Shown piece after piece: positions 9,598-18,990 of a stretch of DNA of 64,000 nucleotides. The notes under the pieces were generated by a model. The model made no database searches. It was not told where the DNA came from and saw only the letters and a program-made list of their open reading frames with translations. This stretch comes from Corynebacterium lowii. Lineage in GTDB: Bacteria > Actinomycetota > Actinomycetes > Mycobacteriales > Mycobacteriaceae. The translations under genes and the position numbers were made by a program. How positions within the stretch are numbered: the stretch's first letter is position 1; every line of letters begins with the position of its first letter. The DNA is taken from assembly GCF_001412085.1 (NCBI RefSeq), contig NZ_LKEV01000001.1:434001-498000 (forward strand). The letters are read 5' to 3'.

Positions 9598-9960
9598 ATG
9601 AGTGAGACCATCACCTCCGCACGCGCCACTGCGCGCTACGTTCGCGTCACCCCGATGAAGGCTCGCCGCGTGATCGACCTGGTTCGCGGCAAGTCCGTCT
9701 CCGAGGCCCTGGCTATTCTCAAGTACGCTCCGCAGAACGCTGCGAAGCCGGTGGCGAAGGTTGTTGCCTCCGCCGCCGCCAACGCTGAGAACAACTTTGG
9801 TCTGGACCCGCGCACCCTCGTGATCTCCGAGGCTTATGCCAACGAGGGCCCCACGATGCGCCGCTTCCAGCCGCGCGCCCAGGGTCGCGCCTACCAGATC
9901 CGCAAGCGCACCAGCCACATCACCGTGGTTGTCGAAAGCCAGAAGGAAGGGGCCAAGTAG
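9598..9960 (+). CDS. rplV: 50S ribosomal protein L22
   Basis: L22, 120 aa, contributes the beta-hairpin that narrows the exit tunnel, the site where macrolide-resistance changes occur in other species. Signatures: [21 protein letters not shown] and, near the end, [21 protein letters not shown]. The TAG stop overlaps the GTG start of rpsC by one base, so the two are coupled. Intact and of usual length. Confidence 0.98.
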   Translation: MSETITSARATARYVRVTPMKARRVIDLVRGKSVSEALAILKYAPQNAAKPVAKVVASAAANAENNFGLDPRTLVISEAYANEGPTMRRFQPRAQGRAYQIRKRTSHITVVVESQKEGAK

Positions 9961-10706
9961 TGGGCCAGAAGATTCACCCCCACGGCCTCCGGCTGGGTAT
10001 TACTTCCGATTGGAAGTCCCACTGGTACGCCGACAAGCAGTACAAGGACTACGTCGCTGAGGACATCAAGATCCGCGAGTTCCTCTCCAAGGGGATCGAG
10101 CGCGCCGGCATTGCCGACGTCGTGATCGAGCGCACCCGCGATCGCGTCCGCGTGGACATCCACACCGCCCGTCCGGGCATCGTCATCGGTCGCCGCGGCT
10201 CTGAGGCCGACCGTATCCGTCGCTCCCTAGAGAAGCTGACGGGCAAGCAGGTGGCCCTCAACATTCTTGAGGTCAAGAACGTTGACGCCAACGCTCAGCT
10301 CGTGGCCCAGAACGTGGCCGATCAGCTGGCGAACCGCGTGGCCTTCCGCCGCGCCATGCGCAAGGCTATCCAGTCCGCCATGCGTCAGCCGCAGGTCAAG
10401 GGTATTAAGGTTCAGTGCTCCGGTCGTCTTGGCGGTGCCGAGATGTCCCGCACCGAGCGCTACCACGAGGGTCGCGTGCCGCTGCACACGCTGCGCGCGG
10501 AGATCGAGTACGGCGTTCACGAGGCGCACACCACCTTCGGCCGCATCGGCGTGAAGGTATGGATCTACAAGGGTGACGTGGTGGGCGGTCGTCGTGAAAG
10601 CGAGATCAACGCCCCGTCTGAGCGTCGTGGCCGTGGTGACCGCGCTGGTCGCCCGCGTCGTGGCGGTCAGCGTCGTAACCGCGCTGAGAAGAAGCAGGAG
10701 GGCTAA
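9960..10706 (+). CDS. rpsC: 30S ribosomal protein S3
   Basis: S3, 248 aa, at the mRNA entry tunnel with helicase-like function. It starts [15 protein letters not shown] and has the KH domain with [17 protein letters not shown]; the C-terminal domain includes [12 protein letters not shown]. The tail is Arg/Gly-rich ([19 protein letters not shown]), common in actinobacteria. GTG start overlaps the rplV stop. Confidence 0.98.
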   Translation: MGQKIHPHGLRLGITSDWKSHWYADKQYKDYVAEDIKIREFLSKGIERAGIADVVIERTRDRVRVDIHTARPGIVIGRRGSEADRIRRSLEKLTGKQVALNILEVKNVDANAQLVAQNVADQLANRVAFRRAMRKAIQSAMRQPQVKGIKVQCSGRLGGAEMSRTERYHEGRVPLHTLRAEIEYGVHEAHTTFGRIGVKVWIYKGDVVGGRRESEINAPSERRGRGDRAGRPRRGGQRRNRAEKKQEG

Positions 10707-10711
10707 ACGCA

Positions 10712-11128
10712 ATGCTTATCCCCAAGCGCGTGAAGTACCGCCGCCAGCACCGCCCGACTCGTCGCGGCGTATCCAAGGGCGGCAACCGCATCAACTTCGG
10801 TGATTACGCCATCCAGGCTCTTGAGCCCGCGTACATCACCAACCGCCAGATCGAGGCCGCGCGTATTGCCATCAACCGCCACGTCAAGCGTGGCGGCAAG
10901 GTCTGGATCAACATTTTCCCGGATCGCCCGCTGACCCAGAAGCCGCTCGGCGTGCGTATGGGTTCCGGTAAGGGCCCTGTGGAGAAGTGGGTGGCTAACG
11001 TCAAGCCGGGTCGCGTTCTCTTCGAGATGAGCTACCCGGATAAGTCCACCGCTGTGGAGGCTCTGCGCCGTGCCGGCCAGAAGCTGCCCTGCAAGGTCCG
11101 TATCATCTCTAAGGAGGACCAGTTCTAA
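10712..11128 (+). CDS. rplP: 50S ribosomal protein L16
   Basis: L16, 138 aa, positions the A-site tRNA acceptor arm. Diagnostic motifs: [36 protein letters not shown] and [13 protein letters not shown]. It follows rpsC by 5 bases; its TAA shares an A with the rpmC ATG. Normal length and no anomalies. Confidence 0.98.
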   Translation: MLIPKRVKYRRQHRPTRRGVSKGGNRINFGDYAIQALEPAYITNRQIEAARIAINRHVKRGGKVWINIFPDRPLTQKPLGVRMGSGKGPVEKWVANVKPGRVLFEMSYPDKSTAVEALRRAGQKLPCKVRIISKEDQF

Positions 11129-11358
11129 TGGCTACCGGTACCCCCGCACATGAGTTCCGCGAGCTTTCCGTGGAGGAACTTGAGACCCGCCTGGCAGAGT
11201 CTAAGGAAGAGCTGTTCAACCTGCGCTTCCAGATGGCTACCGGCCAGCTGACCAACAACCGCCGGCTGCGGACGGTCAAGCGCGACATCGCCCGCATTTA
11301 CACCGTCATCCGCGAGCGCGAGCTTGGTCTGTCCGTTGTCCCGGGAGCTGAGGCTTAA
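11128..11358 (+). CDS. rpmC: 50S ribosomal protein L29
   Basis: L29, 76 aa, two long helices near the tunnel exit. The motif [27 protein letters not shown] followed by [15 protein letters not shown] identifies it. It overlaps rplP by one base and lies 2 bases before rpsQ. Confidence 0.97.
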   Translation: MATGTPAHEFRELSVEELETRLAESKEELFNLRFQMATGQLTNNRRLRTVKRDIARIYTVIRERELGLSVVPGAEA

Positions 11359-11360
11359 TT

Positions 11361-11639
11361 ATGAGTGAGGCAAACGTGACTAAGAAGGAAAAGGGCGCGC
11401 AGAAGGTCCGCACCGGCTACGTGGTTTCTGACAAGATGCAGAAGACCATCGTGGTTGAGCTGGAGGACCGCAAGCGTCACGCCCTGTACGGCAAGACCAT
11501 GCGCACCAACTCCAAGGTGAAGGTGCACGACGAGAATGAGTCCGCTGGTGTGGGCGATCTCGTGCGCATCGCTGAGACGCGACCGCTGTCCAAGGACAAG
11601 CACTTCCGTCTCGTGGAGATCATCGAGAAGGCTAAGTAA
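11361..11639 (+). CDS. rpsQ: 30S ribosomal protein S17
   Basis: S17, 92 aa, an OB-fold primary 16S rRNA-binding protein. The conserved [27 protein letters not shown] and [23 protein letters not shown] segments are complete; the N-terminal 15 residues are a lysine-rich extension. It is the last gene of the S10 operon, followed directly by a strong terminator. Confidence 0.98.
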   Translation: MSEANVTKKEKGAQKVRTGYVVSDKMQKTIVVELEDRKRHALYGKTMRTNSKVKVHDENESAGVGDLVRIAETRPLSKDKHFRLVEIIEKAK

Positions 11640-11651
11640 AGCTCTCTCGTA

Positions 11652-11704
11652 GAAAACCCGGCTGCTGCCTCCCGAATAGGGGAGTGGTGGCCGGGTTTTC
11701 TCAT
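11652..11704 (+). terminator. Rho-independent terminator after rpsQ
   Basis: GAAAACCCGGC (11652-11662) pairs with GCCGGGTTTTC (11690-11700), with an inner CTCCC/GGGGAG hairpin; the 3' arm itself supplies the T run. It separates the S10 operon from the accessory genes downstream. Confidence 0.85.
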
Positions 11705-11967
11705 TGTTGTGGCTGTTCAAAACTGCTCACCAGGCCGTGAAAGCCGATGCTGCGAAGCCGGTGCGCGCGGGGCAACGGGGGTATCGAAAGGTGTGTACGA
11801 AAGTACCTTTCTAGCTAGATTCACCGCTGTATTTTAGGTAAACGCTAGATGAACGTGCAGTACGGGAGCGTTTCTTGCTGGAGGGGCCGGGCATATCTAC
11901 GGGTAAACCAGGAAATATCACTACCCCTGGAAACTTTCTTGCTCTATCGAAAAATCGTTAACAGGGT

Positions 11968-11973
11968 TATACT
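11968..11973 (+). promoter_or_regulatory. Possible -10 element for the secreted-protein cluster
   Basis: TATACT (11968-11973) is a good -10; TTGCTC at 11939 is too far away (23 nt) to be a normal -35. The transcript would have a leader of about 125 nt. The gap 11705-12106 has no gene; it includes a hairpin AAAGGTGTGTAC/GTACCTTT around 11788-11811. Confidence 0.4.
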
Positions 11974-12106
11974 GCGCACGTAAGTTTTCACAGGCGGCCC
12001 CAAGATAGAGTGCTTACCCACGTAGCAAATGCAGGCGGTGAATGCGATAGCTGTGTGGCCACCTGGCCTCCACCTTCAGCGATCATCATTTGAGAAAGGG
12101 CGAAAT

Positions 12107-12649
12107 ATGCGCTCCAAGATTGTTTCCGCCGTGGCCGCTGCGGCTGTTTCCCTCGGCGTCGTCGTTGCTCCCGCCGCCTCCGCCGCTCAGCCGGTGGTTC
12201 CGGGTACCGTTGGCCAGTCCTGCTCTATCGAGGGTCAGCGCGGTCAGTCCCTGACGATCACCGGCAGCACCTTCGAGGTCGAGGGCACCGCTACCGTGGC
12301 CAACTACAACGATGAGGACCTGCCCCTGACGCAGACCCTCAAGGAGGGCAAGACCAAGTCCTGGAACATCGGTGGTTCCGTGGACTTTGACCTGCTCAAG
12401 CTCTTCCACGTGACCTTCAGCGCCGGCTACCAGTCCAGCCAGACCTGGGAGGTCGGCCAGACCCTCGGCCCGTACCCCGTGAAGCCCGGCTACACCGGTG
12501 TGCTGGAGTACGGCTTCCTGAACCAGAGCTTCGAGGGCACCCACATCCGCTGCACCGGCGGCAAGTGGGTTGACACCGGCCGTCCTTACCACGGCACCAT
12601 CCCCAAGGAGCGCCACGTGAAGGTTTCCATGCGCGCTAACGAGGCCTAA
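12107..12649 (+). CDS. Secreted protein of unknown function, paralogue 1 of 3
   Basis: A 180-aa protein with a Sec signal peptide (basic MRSKI, then hydrophobic Ala/Val core to about residue 30, ASAAQ cleavage). The mature part has two Cys (SCSIEG; IRCTGG) that could form a disulfide. It is predicted beta-rich: YNDEDLPLTQTLKEGK, alternating polar/hydrophobic residues, then WEVGQTLGPYPVKPG and RHVKV at the end. These last motifs recur in the third gene and in part in the second. Start chosen at ATG 12107 with GAGAAAGGG six bases upstream; an earlier in-frame ATG has none. No enzyme motif seen; an aerolysin-like pore former is a weak possibility. Confidence 0.8.
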   Translation: MRSKIVSAVAAAAVSLGVVVAPAASAAQPVVPGTVGQSCSIEGQRGQSLTITGSTFEVEGTATVANYNDEDLPLTQTLKEGKTKSWNIGGSVDFDLLKLFHVTFSAGYQSSQTWEVGQTLGPYPVKPGYTGVLEYGFLNQSFEGTHIRCTGGKWVDTGRPYHGTIPKERHVKVSMRANEA

Positions 12650-12696
12650 TCCCTCTGCACGATATTTCTGCAACAACGCCGAGGAAGAGCAAGGCT

Positions 12697-13374
12697 ATGA
12701 AGAAGAAACTAATCACGGCAGTGTGCAGCCTGGCCGTGGGGTTGAGCACTCTGGCGAGCGGCACCGCCGTGGCCGCTGAAAAGATCTCCCCGGATCAGAA
12801 TGAGCACCGCTCCACCTTCGTCAACGATGACGTGTGCGATCCGATTAAGGACGCTAAGCGCCATCCTTGGGAGCAGTGGATCGTGGACGAGTGGGACCGC
12901 TACAACGGCACCACCTCCTTCACCAACACCACCGACCGCACCATCACCTACTCCCTGGAGGTCACGGAGGGCGTGAACGAGTCGGTGAAGGCGATGAGCT
13001 CGGGTAATACCTGGGACGTATTCTTCAAGGGTCTGAAAACTCGTTACGGAGTGGTGGAGACCTCCGAGTGGGCCGTGGGCGATAAGCTCGGTCCGATCAA
13101 GGTGAAGCCGGGCGAGACGGTGCGTGCCGATTATGGCGTGCACATGAAGGAATTTATCGGTCGCGTGCGCACCTGCGATAAAAAGACCGGTCTGTGGCGC
13201 GGCGAGAACTCCTTTGGCAAGTACCATGGCAAGGGTCCGTCCACCCGTTTCGTGGTGTGGCACCGCACCACCGCCGAGGGCGATTACACCCAGAACTACG
13301 TTCCGGTGAACGATAAGTGGGGCAAGACCGGCGATAGCGGCCCGGGTTCGCAGACGATTAACGGGAAGGCGTGA
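12697..13374 (+). CDS. Secreted protein of unknown function, paralogue 2 of 3
   Basis: A 225-aa protein with a signal peptide (MKKKLITAVCSLAVGLST, cleavage near AVAAE). The mature protein has two Cys (DVCDPI and VRTCDKK), and a motif WAVGDKLGPIKVKPGE that matches the W-x-x-G-x-x-LGP-x-x-x-x-PG motif of the flanking genes. The middle (TTSFTNTTDRTITYSLEV) is rich in Thr/Ser, like a beta-sheet protein. It is the most diverged of the three, with a longer C-terminus. Its stop overlaps an upstream GTG of the third gene. Function unknown. Confidence 0.78.
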   Translation: MKKKLITAVCSLAVGLSTLASGTAVAAEKISPDQNEHRSTFVNDDVCDPIKDAKRHPWEQWIVDEWDRYNGTTSFTNTTDRTITYSLEVTEGVNESVKAMSSGNTWDVFFKGLKTRYGVVETSEWAVGDKLGPIKVKPGETVRADYGVHMKEFIGRVRTCDKKTGLWRGENSFGKYHGKGPSTRFVVWHRTTAEGDYTQNYVPVNDKWGKTGDSGPGSQTINGKA

Positions 13375-13379
13375 TCCAC

Positions 13380-13988
13380 ATGGCGGTGAAGAAGATCGCT
13401 ACTGCGGCTCTCGCTTCCGTGGCGGCCTCCGCGGCCCTGCTGACCGGCTCGTTGGTGGTTGCTCCGGCGATGGCGGCGGAGGATTCCTCCGTGGGCCGTA
13501 CCCCGGATAACTGGACTCCGGTGCAAAAGCTGCGCCCGGTGGAGCGCGGCCCGGAGCCCGGCAGCCAGTGCACCAAGCGCGGCGAGGTTCGTGAGTACGT
13601 GGTGCTGAAGGATTCGCACTTCGATGTGGAAGGGCAGCAGTCCTCCTATAACGACACCGATGGTGTGGTTCCGCTTCAGCAGACGATCAAGGAAACCAAG
13701 AAGAAGAAGTGGACGTGGTCTGCTTCCGTCACGGTGAAGCTCACCGACGAGATCAAGAAGAAGTACGACTGGGAGTACAACCGAGAGATGTTCTGGTCTA
13801 TGGGCCAGAACCTCGGCCCCTACGATCTCATGCCGGGCGAGAAGGGCACTATTGCCTGGGGCTTCATCATGGATGATTACACCAGCCAGCGCGTGCGCTG
13901 CGGTGCGTCGATGAAGTGGGAGCCGGTGGGCCGGCAGAACTACGGCTCGGCCCCCCGCGAGCGCCACGTAGAGGTAGTTATTAACTAA
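13380..13988 (+). CDS. Secreted protein of unknown function, paralogue 3 of 3
   Basis: A 202-aa protein with a long signal peptide (AVKKIATAALASV to about AMAAE). The mature part shares with paralogue 1 the pattern YNDTDGVVPLQQTIKETKKKKW, then W-x-x-GQNLGPYDLMPGEKG, a Cys pair (SQCTKRG; VRCGAS) and RHVEV at the C-terminus. I prefer ATG 13380, about 10 bases after GGGAAGG, over a GTG at 13371 that lies too close to that site. The gene is convergent with the kinase gene; they overlap by 4 bases. Function unknown. Confidence 0.78.
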   Translation: MAVKKIATAALASVAASAALLTGSLVVAPAMAAEDSSVGRTPDNWTPVQKLRPVERGPEPGSQCTKRGEVREYVVLKDSHFDVEGQQSSYNDTDGVVPLQQTIKETKKKKWTWSASVTVKLTDEIKKKYDWEYNREMFWSMGQNLGPYDLMPGEKGTIAWGFIMDDYTSQRVRCGASMKWEPVGRQNYGSAPRERHVEVVIN

Positions 13989-14860
13989 GCCTCTAGCTCC
14001 TCCCGAGTGGGCGGCTGCGCACCGGCTCGGGAGCAGGTAATCGCCGCTGCGGCGGCGCAGGTGTGCAGTATTTCCTCCCAGGAGGTTTGATTCAGCCCCG
14101 CCACTTCGGCGGGGCTGATCTGCTTTTCGTCGATGATGCGCAGCAGCGTGCCCATGACGGTATCGCCTGCACCGATGGTGTCTACCACCGTGATGGCGGG
14201 GGAGGGGACCGCGGCGCTGAGGGCGTCGGTATGCACGCTGAGTCCTTCACCACCGCGCGTGACGATGACGACGGGGGCGCGCAGCGCATCGAGACCGCCG
14301 AAGAAGTCCACCTCCTCCTCGGAGAGTTTGAGAATGGTGACGTAGGGCAGGAGACCAAGCAGGAAATCGCGGTGCTCGGGGGTGGCAAAGGAAGGGCGGA
14401 TATTGGGGTCGAGGGCGATGAGGGTGCCCCGCCCGGCCAGTTCTTTTAAGACCTCCGCGTAGCGGCTGGCGCCGGGTTCCCAGGCCAGCGAGCAGGTGCC
14501 AAAGCAAGCGATGTCCGTGGGTAGTGCCTGCGGAGTGACGAGCCGATCGGCGGTGCCCTCGTTGTAGAAGTGGAAGGTGGCGGCACCGGCGGCGTCGATA
14601 GCACTCACGGCGAGGGTGGTGGGTTCGTCGCCGCGCTGGACATGCTCGGTATTGACGCCCTCGGAGCGGAGCCGTTCCGCGAGCGCCTGGCCGAAGGCGT
14701 CGGCGGAAAGGCGCGAGTGGAAGGCCACGGTGCTGCCCTGGCGTGCGGCGGCGATGGCCACGTTATAGGGGCCGCCGCCGAGGGCTGGCTTGAGTGGAGC
14801 CAAGGGGGTGGGGGATTCGGGGACGAGGTCGATGAGGCCTTCGCCATAAACGCTAATCAT
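13985..14860 (-). CDS. PfkB-family sugar kinase, probable fructokinase
   Basis: A 291-aa ribokinase/PfkB-family kinase. The N-terminal VYGEGLIDLVPE and GGGPYNVAIAAARQG motif, and the C-terminal VDTIGAGDTVMG signature with the catalytic Asp, are complete. Divergent from a GH32 sucrose hydrolase and a sucrose-type PTS, so phosphorylation of the released fructose is its likely job. Start ATG 14860 is preceded by AGGAGC on the minus strand; the longer open frame to 14929 has no such site. Confidence 0.88.
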   Translation of the reverse strand: MISVYGEGLIDLVPESPTPLAPLKPALGGGPYNVAIAAARQGSTVAFHSRLSADAFGQALAERLRSEGVNTEHVQRGDEPTTLAVSAIDAAGAATFHFYNEGTADRLVTPQALPTDIACFGTCSLAWEPGASRYAEVLKELAGRGTLIALDPNIRPSFATPEHRDFLLGLLPYVTILKLSEEEVDFFGGLDALRAPVVIVTRGGEGLSVHTDALSAAVPSPAITVVDTIGAGDTVMGTLLRIIDEKQISPAEVAGLNQTSWEEILHTCAAAAAITCSRAGAQPPTREELEA

Positions 14861-14897
14861 GTGTGCTCCTGCGGGGAGGGAAGGGGATGGGCGTGGA

Positions 14898-14954
14898 TAC
14901 GGAAACAATATACGGAAGTAATCGGTCAACTTCGGGCATGTCCTCGGATAGACT
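14898..14954 (+). promoter_or_regulatory. Divergent sucrose-gene control region
   Basis: The 101 bases between the kinase and GH32 genes contain a direct repeat TACGGAA (14898-14904 and 14911-14917) that could be an operator, and TAGACT (14949-14954), a -10 ending 7 nt before the GH32 ATG, indicating a leaderless transcript. No regulator gene is adjacent. Confidence 0.45.
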
Positions 14955-14961
14955 AAAGGCT

Positions 14962-16374
14962 ATGACGAGTCCACATCTCCGTCCCGTCTACCACATTGCC
15001 CCGCACAAGGGCAGGCTCAACGATCCCAATGGGGTATTCCTGCGCGATGGTCAGCTGCATGTGCACTACCAATACGACCCCATCTTTCCCGATACCCCCA
15101 AGTGCACCGGCTGGGCGCACGCCCGGATGGATACGCGCGGTGAGCGCGCCTGGCAGCCGCAGGGAGGTACCTCGGTGCTGGAGCCCACCCAGCCCTATGA
15201 CCTGCATGGTTGTTATTCCGGCTGCGCCGTGCCCACGGGCGATGGCGCGGTGCAATTCTTCTATACCGGCAACCTCAAAGTAGAGGGCAAGCGCATCCCC
15301 TCCCAGAACCGCGTGTTCCTGGACGGCGAGCCGGGGGAGCCCTCCGCCTACCGCCGCGATGAAGCTAATCCGCTTATCGACGCCCCCACCCCCGGCTTTA
15401 CCGGACACTACCGCGACCCACACATCACCGAGAACCCCGAGGAACCGGGCACCTGGCGCATGGTGCTGGGCGCACAGACGGAGGAGGAGAAGGGCGCTGC
15501 GGTGCTCTATACCTCCCGTGACCTGCACCACTGGAACTTTGAAGGCGCGCTGCGCTGCGTCCCCGCCCCCGGAGCGCAGGAGGGGGGAAGCCCGGTGTTC
15601 ATTCCCGAGGGCTACATGTGGGAGTGCCCGAACCTGCTGCGCATGGTGGATAAGCACGATGGCAAGGCTTACGACGTCCTGGTGCTCTGCCCCCAGGGCC
15701 TTGACGAGGTAGAAGAGATGTTGCCGGAGAACCCGGACGTCTTTCTTACCAACTTTGCCGACCCCGACCGCTGCGGCTACCTCGTGGGCCACCTGCGCGG
15801 CACCACCTTCGAGGTCACTCGGGGTTTTAGCGAGCTGGATTATGGCCACGAGTTCTACGCCGCCCAACTGATTGCGGATCAAGAGGGGATCGCGCCGGGC
15901 GAAGCCCTCGCGCTGGCCTGGATGGGCATGCCGGGCCGCGACGACGCCCCCACCGCCCAGGACGGCTGGGTGCACATGCTCACCGTGCCGCGCCGCGTCA
16001 CCCTGCGCGCTGGCCGCCTCTATCAAGAACCCCTGGCACCCGAGGGCGCAGAGTGGAGCACACAGCTGGGGGAGGGAGATACCCGCATCGCCCTGCGTGA
16101 TACCGCGGGCAACGAGGTGGTGCGCCTGCATTACGACGCCGCCGCGCAGGCCCTGAGCGTGAGCCGCAGCGTGCGCAGCGGCGGTAGCGTGCGCGGCCTG
16201 GACCGCGGGGACGGCAATGCCGCGGATACCCGAACCTTCCGGGCCGGACCGGGGACATTGACTGTGCTGCTCGATGGCGCCGCCGTGGAGATTTATGCCG
16301 AAGATGGCGCGGCCACCGCCAGCCTCCAGGCTTATCCCGAGCAGGCCTGGGCCACACCTGAGATTATTAACTGA
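14962..16374 (+). CDS. scrB: GH32 sucrose-6-phosphate hydrolase
   Basis: A 470-aa glycoside hydrolase family 32 enzyme. The nucleophile motif RLNDPNG is near residue 20, the transition-state stabiliser is in RDPHI, and the acid/base Glu in WECPNL. It should split sucrose 6-phosphate, delivered by the PTS encoded next door, into glucose 6-phosphate and fructose. No signal peptide, so cytoplasmic, in keeping with a phosphorylated substrate. Start at ATG 14962 gives the usual N-terminus (TSPHLRPVYHIAPHKG) and is supported by a -10 box 7 nt upstream. scrB is assigned by context; activity on other fructosides is possible. Confidence 0.9.
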   Translation: MTSPHLRPVYHIAPHKGRLNDPNGVFLRDGQLHVHYQYDPIFPDTPKCTGWAHARMDTRGERAWQPQGGTSVLEPTQPYDLHGCYSGCAVPTGDGAVQFFYTGNLKVEGKRIPSQNRVFLDGEPGEPSAYRRDEANPLIDAPTPGFTGHYRDPHITENPEEPGTWRMVLGAQTEEEKGAAVLYTSRDLHHWNFEGALRCVPAPGAQEGGSPVFIPEGYMWECPNLLRMVDKHDGKAYDVLVLCPQGLDEVEEMLPENPDVFLTNFADPDRCGYLVGHLRGTTFEVTRGFSELDYGHEFYAAQLIADQEGIAPGEALALAWMGMPGRDDAPTAQDGWVHMLTVPRRVTLRAGRLYQEPLAPEGAEWSTQLGEGDTRIALRDTAGNEVVRLHYDAAAQALSVSRSVRSGGSVRGLDRGDGNAADTRTFRAGPGTLTVLLDGAAVEIYAEDGAATASLQAYPEQAWATPEIIN

Positions 16375-16396
16375 ATCACCGAGAGGAATCGCATAG

Positions 16397-18406
16397 ATGG
16401 AACACAAGGAAGTCGCCTCCCGCGTTTTGAGCGCGGTGGGTGGCGAGGAGAATATCGTTGCGGCGGCGCACTGCGCCACCCGCCTGCGCATGGTGTTGAA
16501 AGATGAGGGTCAGGTGGATATGGCCCGCCTGGACGATGACCCCGACCTCAAGGGCACCTTTAGCTCCGGCGGGATGTTCCAGATCATTGTGGGCCCCGGA
16601 GACGTGGATACGGTCTTTGACGAGCTGGACGCCATGACCTCAAAGTCCATCGCCGTGAGCACCGAGGAACTCAAAGAGGTGGCCACGCGCAGCGGCAACT
16701 GGTTTACCCGCGCGGTGAAGGTGCTGGCCGATATTTTCGTGCCGCTCATCCCCATTCTGGTGGGTGGCGGCCTCCTCATGGCCCTCTATAACGTGCTCAC
16801 GGCCAAGGACGCCAGCGATCCCACCAGCACCGCCCTGGTGGATAGCGTTCCCCAGCTTCAGGGCTTTGCGGAACTGGTGAACCTCCTGGCCAGCGCGCCC
16901 TTTGCCTTCCTGCCGATCCTGGTGGGCTTTACCGCTACCAAGCGTTTCGGCGGCAATGAGTTCCTGGGCGCGGGCATGGGCATGGCGATGGTGATGCCCT
17001 CGCTGGTCAGCGGTTACGAGGTGGCTGCCACTATGAGCAGCGGGGACATGCCCTACTGGGATGTCTTTGGCCTCCAGGTGGCGCAGGCCGGATACCAGGG
17101 CACGGTGCTGCCGGTGCTGGTGGTCTCCTACCTGCTGGCCACCATCGAGAAGTTCCTGCACAAGCACCTCAGCGGCACCGTGGACTTCCTGCTCACCCCG
17201 CTGCTTTCGCTTCTCATCACGGGCTTTGCCACCTTCGTGGCGGTGGGTCCGGCTATGCGCTGGCTTGGCGACGCCCTGGGCGCCGGCCTCGCCGCAGGCT
17301 ACGACTTCGCGGGCCCGGTGGGTGGTTTCCTCTTCGGCCTGGTGTACACCCCGATCGTCATTACCGGCCTGCACCAATCCTTCCCGCCCTTCGAGATGCA
17401 GTTGTGGGCCGAGGGCGGTTCCTTCATCTTCGCCATCGCCTCGATGGCCAATATCGCCCAGGGTGCGGTCACCCTCGCCGTGTACACCCTGGCGCGTAGC
17501 GAAAAACTCAAGGGGCTGGCCGGGGCCACCGGCGTCTCCGCGCTCTTCGGTATCACGGAGCCCGCGGTCTTTGGCGTGAACCTGCGCCTGCGCTGGCCCT
17601 TCTTCATCGGCATGGGAGCGGCCGCCGTGGGCGGCACCTTGATCGCGCTGCTCGACGTGAAGGCCACGGCCCTGGGCGCGGCGGGATTCATCGGCGTGGT
17701 ATCCATCCGCCGCGGCGATTGGACTCAGTTCCTCGTGTGCGCGGTGATCGTCTTTGTGGTGGCCTTTGCCGCCGCCTGGCTCTACGGGCGTTATCTGCTG
17801 CGCCAACGCGGTTCCATTGACCCCGATAGCCCCGCCGCGCCGGGTGCCGCGGAGGCGTCGCCAAGCCCGGTGCCGGAGGCGGCGGAGAACGCCACCGGTG
17901 TGCTGGCTCCGCTGAGCGGACGCGCCATCGCGCTGAGCGAGGTGAGCGATCCGATGTTTGCGGCCGGGAAGCTGGGTGCGGGCGCGGCCATTGAACCCTC
18001 CGTGGGGGCGCTCTATAGCCCCGTGGACGGCAAGGTGATCGTGGCCTTCCCCTCCGGGCACGCCTTTGCGGTGCGCACCAAGGACGCCGAGGGCAAGAAT
18101 ATCGACGTACTCATGCACATCGGCTTTGATACCGTGAATCTCAAGGGCCAGCACTTCACCCCGCACAAAGCCAAGGGGGACGAGGTGCGCGCCGGGGATC
18201 TGCTTTGCGAGTTCGATATGGAGGCCATCAAGGCCGCGGGTTACGAGCTGACCACGCCGGTGGTGGTGTCCAATTCCAAACGCACCGGCCCGGTAAACCC
18301 CGCGCTCGCCCTGCCACAGGAGGTGGAGCACGGAGCCGGTCTGCTCATGGTGGACCCGCGCGTGGAGGAAAAGCAGCCCAGCGAGGATAAGCAGCCCAGC
18401 GCCTAG
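16397..18406 (+). CDS. ptsS: Sucrose-type PTS permease EIIBCA
   Basis: A 669-aa fusion. EIIB (about 1-90) has the phospho-accepting Cys in [14 protein letters not shown] (about 100-480) has around ten membrane segments with [22 protein letters not shown] (about 510-650) has the His in [14 protein letters not shown]. This domain order and the EIIC motifs match the sucrose/beta-glucoside (Glc superfamily) transporters. It imports and phosphorylates sucrose, feeding the GH32 enzyme 22 bases upstream in the same operon. GAGAGGAAT precedes the ATG. Sucrose specificity is inferred from neighbours. Confidence 0.88.
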   Translation: MEHKEVASRVLSAVGGEENIVAAAHCATRLRMVLKDEGQVDMARLDDDPDLKGTFSSGGMFQIIVGPGDVDTVFDELDAMTSKSIAVSTEELKEVATRSGNWFTRAVKVLADIFVPLIPILVGGGLLMALYNVLTAKDASDPTSTALVDSVPQLQGFAELVNLLASAPFAFLPILVGFTATKRFGGNEFLGAGMGMAMVMPSLVSGYEVAATMSSGDMPYWDVFGLQVAQAGYQGTVLPVLVVSYLLATIEKFLHKHLSGTVDFLLTPLLSLLITGFATFVAVGPAMRWLGDALGAGLAAGYDFAGPVGGFLFGLVYTPIVITGLHQSFPPFEMQLWAEGGSFIFAIASMANIAQGAVTLAVYTLARSEKLKGLAGATGVSALFGITEPAVFGVNLRLRWPFFIGMGAAAVGGTLIALLDVKATALGAAGFIGVVSIRRGDWTQFLVCAVIVFVVAFAAAWLYGRYLLRQRGSIDPDSPAAPGAAEASPSPVPEAAENATGVLAPLSGRAIALSEVSDPMFAAGKLGAGAAIEPSVGALYSPVDGKVIVAFPSGHAFAVRTKDAEGKNIDVLMHIGFDTVNLKGQHFTPHKAKGDEVRAGDLLCEFDMEAIKAAGYELTTPVVVSNSKRTGPVNPALALPQEVEHGAGLLMVDPRVEEKQPSEDKQPSA

Positions 18407-18411
18407 GGGAT

Positions 18412-18441
18412 TTGATTGCGGGGGGCACCTGGTGGTTTAAT
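18412..18441 (+). promoter_or_regulatory. Probable spc-operon promoter before rplN
   Basis: TTGATT (18412-18417), 18 nt, TTTAAT (18436-18441), with the same GTGGTTTAAT context as the candidate S10 promoter at 5946-5974. The leader to rplN would be about 175 nt. No gene in 18407-18621. Confidence 0.6.
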
Positions 18442-18621
18442 GTGCAGGTTGCGCGTGTAGGTCGGCCTGTGGGGTGCGTTCCGAGCCCCCTTGCCGAGAC
18501 CCTGTGACCACGATGGTTCATCGCCCGCCTTATGGCGGAGTGCACGCTGCGATATGTACATAGACCGCGTGCGCGCAGGGCGGAAATCTGCCGCACATAA
18601 AACCAGGTCAGGAGACCAGTA

Positions 18622-18990
18622 GTGATTCAGCAGGAATCGCGTCTGAAGGTCGCCGATAACACCGGTGCTAGGGAGATCCTGTGCATCCGCGTGCTCGGCG
18701 GTTCCACCCGACGTTTTGCTGGCATTGGCGACACCATCGTTGCCACTGTCAAGGAAGCCACCCCCGGCGGCAATGTGAAGGCCGGTGAGGTCGTCAAGGC
18801 CGTCATCGTGCGCACTAAGAAGGAGACCCGTCGCCCGGACGGCTCCTACATTGCTTTCGACGAGAACGCCGCCGTGCTCATCAAGAACGATGGCGAGCCC
18901 CGCGGTACCCGCATCTTCGGCCCCGTGGCCCGCGAGCTGCGTGAAAAGAAGTTCATGAAGATTGTGTCGCTGGCACCGGAGGTGATCTAA
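18622..18990 (+). CDS. rplN: 50S ribosomal protein L14
   Basis: L14, 122 aa, at the subunit interface. The sequence [27 protein letters not shown] and the C-terminal [17 protein letters not shown] are family hallmarks. GTG start, with AGGAGACC about 8 bases upstream. First gene of the spc operon, here separated from the S10 operon by the accessory block. The next gene, rplX, begins directly after its stop. Confidence 0.98.
   Translation: MIQQESRLKVADNTGAREILCIRVLGGSTRRFAGIGDTIVATVKEATPGGNVKAGEVVKAVIVRTKKETRRPDGSYIAFDENAAVLIKNDGEPRGTRIFGPVARELREKKFMKIVSLAPEVI

Noticed and set aside
12107..13988. Calling the secreted trio pore-forming toxins
   Set aside because: Only a general beta-rich pattern supports this; no definite toxin motif was found, so it remains a hypothesis.
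14953..18331. Long minus-strand open frames opposite the GH32 and PTS genes (512 and 563 codons)
   Set aside because: Both real genes on the plus strand carry complete catalytic motifs; the antisense frames are His/Gly/Arg-rich and featureless.
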